Notes under the pieces: generated by a model
Seen by the model: the letters and a program-made list of their open reading frames with translations, nothing else
Databases searched by the model: none
What the model was told of the DNA's origin: nothing
Source of the DNA: Kitasatospora aureofaciens
Lineage (GTDB): Bacteria; Actinomycetota; Actinomycetes; Streptomycetales; Streptomycetaceae
Assembly (NCBI GenBank): GCA_000720845.1
Contig: JODU01000023.1
Location: 1 to 64,000, forward strand
Length of the DNA stretch: 64,000 bases
Direction of reading: 5' to 3'
Translations under genes and position numbers: made by a program
Shown here: one piece after another, positions 59,414-64,000 of the stretch
How the letters are laid out: the number at the start of each line of letters is the position of its first letter
Numbering within the stretch: the stretch's first letter is position 1

Positions 59414-59453
59414 GAAGGGGCCGCCCGCACCACGGATGGCGGACGGCCCCTTC
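59414..59453 (-). terminator. Hairpin terminator after NADH dehydrogenase
   Basis: A 15-bp stem with one mismatch (59414-59428 with 59439-59453) starts 44 bases beyond the ndh stop on the minus strand. Confidence 0.75.
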
Positions 59454-59496
59454 GGGGGTACTGCTGGGGACTGCTACGGCCGGCGGCGACCGGGGG

Positions 59497-60912
59497 TCAG
59501 GAGGCCTTGGCCTCGGTCTTCTCCTGCTTGGCGGCCTTCTCGCCCTGGTCGGCGGCCTTCGGCGCGGCGGGCTTCGGGGCCGGCTTGGCGGCCTCGTAGA
59601 ACTCCTCGCGCGGGGTCTCCATGGCGCCGAGGGAGACGACCTCGCGCTTGAGGAACATGCCGAGCGTCCAGTCCGCGAAGACGCGGATCTTGCGGTTCCA
59701 GGTCGGCATCGCCATGCCGTGGTAGCCGCGGTGCATGTACCAGGCGAGGCGGCCCTTGAGCTTGATCTTCATCTTGCCCATGACGATCATCGCGACGCCC
59801 TTGTGCAGGCCGAGGCCCGCCACCGCGCCCTTGTTGGCGTGGCTGTACTCCTTCTGCGGGAAGCCCCGCATACCGGAGATCACGTTGTCGCCGAGGACCT
59901 TGGCCTGGCGCAGCGCGTGCTGGGCGTTCGGCGGGCACCAGGCGTTCTCGTTGCCCGCCTTGCGGCCGACGAGGTCCGGCACCTGGGCGTTGTCGCCCGC
60001 GGCCCAGATGTAGTCGGTGCCCTGGACCTGGAGGGTCGCCTGGGTGTCGACGTGGCCGCGGGGGCCGAGCGGCAGGCCGAAGCGGGCCAGCGCCGGGTTG
60101 GGCTTGACGCCGGCCGTCCACACGATGGTGTTGGAGTCGACCTCCAGCCCGTTCTTCAGCACCACGTGGCCGTCGACGCAGGAGTCCATGGAGGTGGACA
60201 GGTAGACCTCGACGCCGCGGCCCTCGAGGTGCTCCTTGCCGTACTGGCCGAGCTTGGGGCCGACCTCGGGGAGGATCTTGTCGGCGGCGTCCACGAGGAT
60301 GAAGCGCATGTCCTCGCGGGAGACGTTGTTGTAGTACTTGGCCGCGTCGCGGGCCATGTCCTCGACCTCACCGATGGTCTCCGCGCCGGCGAAGCCGCCG
60401 CCGACGAAGACGAAGGTGAGCGCCTTGCGGCGGATCTCCTCGTCGGTGGTGGAGTCGGCCTTGTCCAGCTGCTCCAGGACGTGGTTGCGCAGGCCGATGG
60501 ACTCCTCGATGCCCTTCATGCCGATGCCCTGCTCGGCGAGGCCGGGGATCGGGAAGGTGCGGGAGACCGCGCCCATCGCGATGACCAGGTAGTCGAACGG
60601 CAGCTCGTACGCCTCGCCCACCAGGGGGGCGATCGTGGCGACCTTGCGGTCCTGGTCGATGGTGGTGACCCGGCCGGTGAGGACCTCCGCCTTCGGAAGC
60701 ACGCGCCGCAGGGGGACGACGACGTGCCGCGGGGAGATGCTGCCGGCGGCGGCTTCGGGGAGGAAGGGCTGGTAGGTCATGTACGACCGCGGGTCGACGA
60801 CGGTGACGGTCGCCTCGCCGTAACGCATCTTCTTCTGGATGCGTCGAGCTGCGTACAGGCCTACGTACCCACCGCCTACTACGAGGATCCTGGGACGCTC
60901 CGTGGTGCTCAT
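59497..60912 (-). CDS. ndh: Type II NADH:quinone dehydrogenase
   Basis: 471 aa, ATG at 60912. It has a two-dinucleotide-binding fold: the FAD motif ILVVGGGYVGLYAA at the N-terminus, the NADH motif FVFVGGGFAGAETIGE, and IWAAGDNAQVPD near the C-terminal FAD contact. A C-terminal amphipathic, Lys/Ala-rich extension (about 425-471) probably binds the membrane. It passes electrons from NADH to menaquinone without proton pumping. From memory, ndh is a target of the redox repressor Rex in S. coelicolor. A candidate Rex site lies about 305 bp upstream. Confidence 0.92.
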   Translation of the reverse strand: MSTTERPRILVVGGGYVGLYAARRIQKKMRYGEATVTVVDPRSYMTYQPFLPEAAAGSISPRHVVVPLRRVLPKAEVLTGRVTTIDQDRKVATIAPLVGEAYELPFDYLVIAMGAVSRTFPIPGLAEQGIGMKGIEESIGLRNHVLEQLDKADSTTDEEIRRKALTFVFVGGGFAGAETIGEVEDMARDAAKYYNNVSREDMRFILVDAADKILPEVGPKLGQYGKEHLEGRGVEVYLSTSMDSCVDGHVVLKNGLEVDSNTIVWTAGVKPNPALARFGLPLGPRGHVDTQATLQVQGTDYIWAAGDNAQVPDLVGRKAGNENAWCPPNAQHALRQAKVLGDNVISGMRGFPQKEYSHANKGAVAGLGLHKGVAMIVMGKMKIKLKGRLAWYMHRGYHGMAMPTWNRKIRVFADWTLGMFLKREVVSLGAMETPREEFYEAAKPAPKPAAPKAADQGEKAAKQEKTEAKAS

Positions 60913-61300
60913 GCCATCGAGTATCCACCCGGTTGAGGGGGGTCGATCGTGCGCCCCTTCACAAGCTTCGGTGGGTACTGTGCTACCATCCGCCGCTCAC
61001 GTGATGGAGATCATGGCGGGCGAAGGAACCAGCGTGTAGAGCACCCCGTTGTCAATGCCGCGTGAGCTGCGCCTCCGCGCCTCCGGGACGGTGGACCACC
61101 CGTCCGCGAGGGCTCTGCGGGACCCCTTCGCGACACCGACCTGAACACGTTCAAAGGGCAGTTGAAAGCCCAAAAGGGTCAACGGGCGCGCTTTCGTCGT
61201 CCGACAGGGCCCAATTCCTTGTGAAGAACTTCACGAACTTTCCCGACGGCGCGTCACCGAGGGGCCCGAGCGGCCCCCCGATGCCCGCTCAAACGTCGTC
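60913..61300. other. Long upstream region of ndh
   Basis: These 388 bases separate the ndh start from the convergently positioned end of ppx (both leftward). No gene is supported. The region holds a near-perfect inverted repeat at 61219-61236 and a half-site TTCACAAGC at about 60957-60966, consistent with two ndh promoters under redox control. Confidence 0.5.
61219..61236. promoter_or_regulatory. Candidate Rex operator (ROP) upstream of ndh
   Basis: The 18 bases TTGTGAAGAACTTCACGA differ at one arm position from a perfect TTGTGAA-4-TTCACAA inverted repeat, the actinobacterial Rex operator as recalled. Rex senses the NADH/NAD+ ratio and represses respiratory genes. It sits 307-324 bp upstream of the ndh start codon and would suit a distal promoter with a long leader. 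Confidence 0.6.
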
Positions 61301-62296
61301 CTACCTGCTCAGACCGCCACGGCGCGCGCCACCGGGTCCATCACCGCGAGGGCCCCGGGCGATCGACCACGCGATGCCGTCGAGGATGTCGTGCTCACTC
61401 ACGACGACCTCCTCCGCGCCCGTCCGCTCCATGATCGCCAGCAGCGTCAGGGCACCGGCCGCGATCACGTCGACCCGGCCCGGGTGCATGGAGGGGACCG
61501 CCGCGCGCTCGGCGTGGGTGGAGCGCAGCAGCCAGTCGGTGATCTCACGGACCCGGTCGTGGGAGACGCGGGAGTGGTGGATGGCGGCGGAGTCGTACTC
61601 CGGCAGCTCCTGCGCGATCGCGGACACCGTCGTCACCGACCCGGCGAGCCCCACCAGCGTGCGCGCCTCGCGCAGCGGCACCGTCCGCTCGGCCAGGTCC
61701 AGGGCGGCCTCGATGTCGGCCCGCATCGCGGCCACCTGCTCCGCGGCCGGCGGGTCGGTCACCGCGCCGTCGCGCACCAGGTGCCGCTCGGTCATCCGCA
61801 CGCAGCCGACGTCCACCGAGCGGGCGGCGCGCACGTGGTCGTCGCCGACGACGAACTCCGTCGAACCGCCGCCGATGTCGACGACCAGGTACGGCTTGTC
61901 CAGGTCCGCGCGGCCGGTCAGTTCCTTCGTGGCACCGGTGAAGGAGAACTCGGCCTCCTGGTCGCCCGAGATCACCTCGGGCTCGACACCCAGGATGTCC
62001 AGCACCCCGCGCACGAAGTCGTCCCGGTTCTCCGCGTCGCGGGAGGCGGAGGTCGCGACGAAACGCAGCCGCTCGGCGCCGTGCGCCTTGATGACCTCCG
62101 CGTACTCCCGGCAGGCGGCGAAGGTCCGCTCCAGCGCCTCGGGCGCGAGCCGGCCGGTGCGGTCGACGTCCTGGCCGAGCCGCACGATGGTCATCCGCCG
62201 GTCCAGGTCGGTCAGCGCGCCCGTGTCCGGGTCCAGATCGGCCACCAGGAGCCGGATGGAGTTCGTACCGCAGTCGACGGCGGCCACCCGGGTCAC
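61301..62296 (-). CDS. Ppx/GppA family exopolyphosphatase/phosphatase
   Basis: 331 aa, GTG at 62296 overlapping the DUF501 stop (GTGA, 62293-62296). It has the actin-like ATPase fold: AAVDCGTNSIRLLVAD, the catalytic Glu region DQEAEFSFTGA, the phosphate-binding VVDIGGGSTEF and GLAGSVTT. It is the short form, lacking the C-terminal HD domain of E. coli Ppx. It hydrolyses polyphosphate and/or pppGpp. The two activities cannot be separated here. Confidence 0.9.
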   Translation of the reverse strand: MTRVAAVDCGTNSIRLLVADLDPDTGALTDLDRRMTIVRLGQDVDRTGRLAPEALERTFAACREYAEVIKAHGAERLRFVATSASRDAENRDDFVRGVLDILGVEPEVISGDQEAEFSFTGATKELTGRADLDKPYLVVDIGGGSTEFVVGDDHVRAARSVDVGCVRMTERHLVRDGAVTDPPAAEQVAAMRADIEAALDLAERTVPLREARTLVGLAGSVTTVSAIAQELPEYDSAAIHHSRVSHDRVREITDWLLRSTHAERAAVPSMHPGRVDVIAAGALTLLAIMERTGAEEVVVSEHDILDGIAWSIARGPRGDGPGGARRGGLSR

Positions 62297-62865
62297 TGGA
62301 CGTCCTCCCCTTCGGTCCCGGGGACCGTCACGCACGGACCCTTGCGCCACCACTCGGGCAGCATCGCGATCGCCTCGTCGCCCAGCGGGTTGACGCCGGG
62401 ACCGGCCGCCAGCGAGTGGGCGACCAGCACGTGCAGGCACTTCACGCGGTCCGGCATGCCGCCCGCGCTCGGGAAGCCGGTCAGCTCCTTGATCTCGTCG
62501 CGGCGCCGGATGTAGTCCTCGTGCGCGGCGCGGTAGGCGGCGGCCAGCTCCGGGTCGGTGCCCAGCCGCTCGGTCATCTCCTTCATCACGCCGTTCGCCT
62601 CCAGCGTTCCGATGGCGGAGGCCGCCTTCGGGCACGTCAGGTAGTACAGCGTGGGGAAGGGCGTGCCGTCGGGCAGCCGCGGCGCCGTCTCCACGACGTC
62701 CGGCTGGCCGCACGGGCAGCGGTGCGCGATGGCGCGCAGGCCGCGCGGGGGGCGTCCGAGCTGCTGCTTGAAGGCCGCCACGTCCGCGTCGGTCGGCTCG
62801 GTGCGCGGGGTGGTCGGCGGGGGAGTCTGCATGACTGTCTTCTGCTGGTCTTCCTGTTGAGTCAC
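62293..62865 (-). CDS. DUF501 family protein
   Basis: 190 aa from GTG at 62865; an in-frame ATG at 62832 is an alternative and neither has a clear ribosome-binding site. The DUF501 core contains HRCPCGQPDVVETAPRL and PTLYYLTCP, with Cys/His residues that may bind metal, and RVKCLHVLVAHSLA. Function is unknown. The gene lies in the conserved actinobacterial order enolase-divIC-DUF501-ppx. Confidence 0.85.
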   Translation of the reverse strand: MTQQEDQQKTVMQTPPPTTPRTEPTDADVAAFKQQLGRPPRGLRAIAHRCPCGQPDVVETAPRLPDGTPFPTLYYLTCPKAASAIGTLEANGVMKEMTERLGTDPELAAAYRAAHEDYIRRRDEIKELTGFPSAGGMPDRVKCLHVLVAHSLAAGPGVNPLGDEAIAMLPEWWRKGPCVTVPGTEGEDVQ

Positions 62866-62869
62866 TGCC

Positions 62870-62896
62870 GGAGAGGCCGGAGAGGCCGGAGAGGCC
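62870..62896. repeat. Three tandem copies of a 9-bp unit
   Basis: GGAGAGGCC is repeated three times between the DUF501 start and the DivIC stop. It is a simple repeat of uncertain significance. Confidence 0.8.
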
Positions 62897-62908
62897 GCCG
62901 GGGTCGGT

Positions 62909-63391
62909 TCACCGCCGGTGGGCGGCGGCGTCGGCCTTGTCGACCCCGTCCCACACGTTCCGGTACCAGGGGCGGTCGGCGGCGCCCGCCTCTGCGCGGG
63001 TCTGCTCGGCGGCCTCCGGGTCGACGACGACGAACCCCGTCTCCCCCGGCATCACGTAGTGCAGCCGCAGCCGGACCTGCTGCTCGGCGTAGGCGTCGTC
63101 CTGCCAGCGTGCCTTGAGGTCGCGCAGGTCCTCGACCCGCTGCCGGGTCTCCCGCTGCTCCCGCTGGAGATCGGCGATCTCGGCACGCTGGGCGACGTAC
63201 TGCCGTATCGGGTAGGCGAGGGCCACGACGAGCGAGCAGAGCACCATCGCGAGCAGCGCGGCCCGGCCGGTCAGCCGGGAGCGCCGGGCCTGGCGCCTGG
63301 TCTGCGAACGGTAGACCCGGGCCGCGGTCTGTTCCCCGATGATCCGGATCCTGGTCGCGGTGGAGAAACGGTCCCGGTCCTTCACGGCCAT
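62909..63391 (-). CDS. Septum formation initiator, FtsB/DivIC family
   Basis: 160 aa from ATG at 63391, with GGAG upstream. A basic cytoplasmic N-terminus (1-40) and a membrane segment at about 44-64 precede a coiled coil (about 68-100: RAEIADLQREQRETRQRVEDL, a leucine-zipper-like stretch) and a C-terminal domain with LHYVMPGETGFVV. It is a single-pass divisome protein that joins FtsL and FtsQ. Its place after enolase is typical of actinobacteria. Confidence 0.9.
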   Translation of the reverse strand: MAVKDRDRFSTATRIRIIGEQTAARVYRSQTRRQARRSRLTGRAALLAMVLCSLVVALAYPIRQYVAQRAEIADLQREQRETRQRVEDLRDLKARWQDDAYAEQQVRLRLHYVMPGETGFVVVDPEAAEQTRAEAGAADRPWYRNVWDGVDKADAAAHRR

Positions 63392-63486
63392 CTGGTCTCC
63401 GCCTCCCGTGCACGCGCGTACGTCCCCGCACACGGTACGGGACCGGGTACGGGGACGTACGTACGACGCTGCCTTCTACCGGGCTG

Positions 63487-64000
63487 TCAGCCCTTGAAGC
63501 GCGGGAACGCGCTGCGGCCGGCGTACACCGCGGCGTCGTCGAGGATCTCCTCGATGCGCAGCAGCTGGTTGTACTTGGCCACGCGCTCGGAGCGGGCCGG
63601 GGCGCCGGTCTTGATCTGGCCGCAGTTGGTGGCGACGGCCAGGTCGGCGATGGTGACGTCCTCGGTCTCGCCGGAGCGGTGGGACATCATGCACTTGAAG
63701 CCGTTGCGCTGGGCCAGCTCCACGGCGTCCAGGGTCTCGGTCAGCGAACCGATCTGGTTGACCTTGACCAGCAGGGCGTTGGCCGAGTTCTCCTCGATGC
63801 CGCGGGCCAGGCGCTCCGGGTTGGTGACGAACAGGTCGTCGCCGACGAGCTGGACCTTGTCGCCGAGCTTGGCGGTGATGGTCTTCCAGCCGTCCCAGTC
63901 GTCCTCGAACAGCGGGTCCTCGATGGAGACCAGCGGGTACGCCTCGACCAGCTCGGCGTAGTACTCGGTCATCTCGGCGGCGGTGCGCTCCTTGCCCTCG
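63487..64000 (-). CDS. eno: Enolase, C-terminal part (5' end beyond window)
   Basis: The last 170 codons are present, ending at 63487. They show the metal ligand strand SIEDPLFEDDW, the catalytic Lys in LLVKVNQIGSLTET, and the signature MMSHRSGETED. Enolase interconverts 2-phosphoglycerate and phosphoenolpyruvate in glycolysis. It is transcribed leftward into divIC, 95 bases away. Confidence 0.95.
   Translation of the reverse strand, partial: EGKERTAAEMTEYYAELVEAYPLVSIEDPLFEDDWDGWKTITAKLGDKVQLVGDDLFVTNPERLARGIEENSANALLVKVNQIGSLTETLDAVELAQRNGFKCMMSHRSGETEDVTIADLAVATNCGQIKTGAPARSERVAKYNQLLRIEEILDDAAVYAGRSAFPRFKG

Overview
The window is high-GC actinobacterial DNA with typical Streptomyces features: strong GC third-position bias, many GTG/TTG starts, ATGA/GTGA stop-start overlaps, a tRNA-Leu with anticodon UAA (bldA), a SigI-type sigma factor with partner-switching regulators, and dispersed GC-rich intergenic hairpin elements. 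From memory, the housekeeping gene order matches the S. coelicolor core chromosome from about SCO304x to SCO3096 (enolase). This comparison was not run.

Layout. 1-5.9 kb: four LytR-CpsA-Psr (LCP) cell-wall glycopolymer ligases (one partial) and a family 2 glycosyltransferase. 6.0-10.3 kb: thioesterase, acyl-CoA dehydrogenase, UDP-glucose dehydrogenase and two tandem VOC proteins. 10.3-14.5 kb: a degenerate and an intact membrane dipeptidase, then purE-purK. 14.7-19.3 kb: GtrA protein, two-component system, POT peptide transporter. 19.4-20.0 kb: about six tandem copies of a 94-bp repeat. 20.0-22.3 kb: anti-sigma kinase, STAS antagonist and sigma factor. 22.4-30.0 kb: histidine-utilisation genes (hutI, hutF, M20 amidohydrolase, hutU), two membrane proteins and an RpiR-type regulator.

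30.2-44.7 kb is the accessory part: an apparently undescribed terpenoid biosynthetic cluster of two divergent, tightly overlapping operons. The leftward operon encodes a membrane cyclase of the Pyr4/DmtA type fused to a terpene-synthase-like domain, a SAM methyltransferase, a PAP2-type phosphatase, a stand-alone homologue of the fused N-terminal domain, and a cytochrome P450. The rightward operon encodes an Fe(II)/2-oxoglutarate oxygenase, a geranylgeranyl diphosphate synthase, three consecutive Rieske oxygenases, a rifampin-phosphotransferase-like dikinase, a multi-pass LPG-synthase-TM protein and a Cys-X5-Arg phosphatase. A working model is GGPP formation, possible C-methylation, protonation-initiated cyclisation at the membrane, then multi-step oxidation and phosphorylation/dephosphorylation. 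The first two rightward genes carry TTA codons, so they probably depend on bldA, which lies in this same window.

44.8-64.0 kb returns to core genes: cystathionine beta-synthase, SGNH hydrolase, thiolase, small conserved proteins, a Bax-inhibitor-1 protein, 4-hydroxybenzoate hydroxylase, bldA, a MacB-like ABC exporter, a cyclopropane-fatty-acid-synthase-like methyltransferase, NADH dehydrogenase II with a candidate upstream Rex operator, Ppx/GppA phosphatase, DUF501, FtsB/DivIC and the 3' part of enolase.
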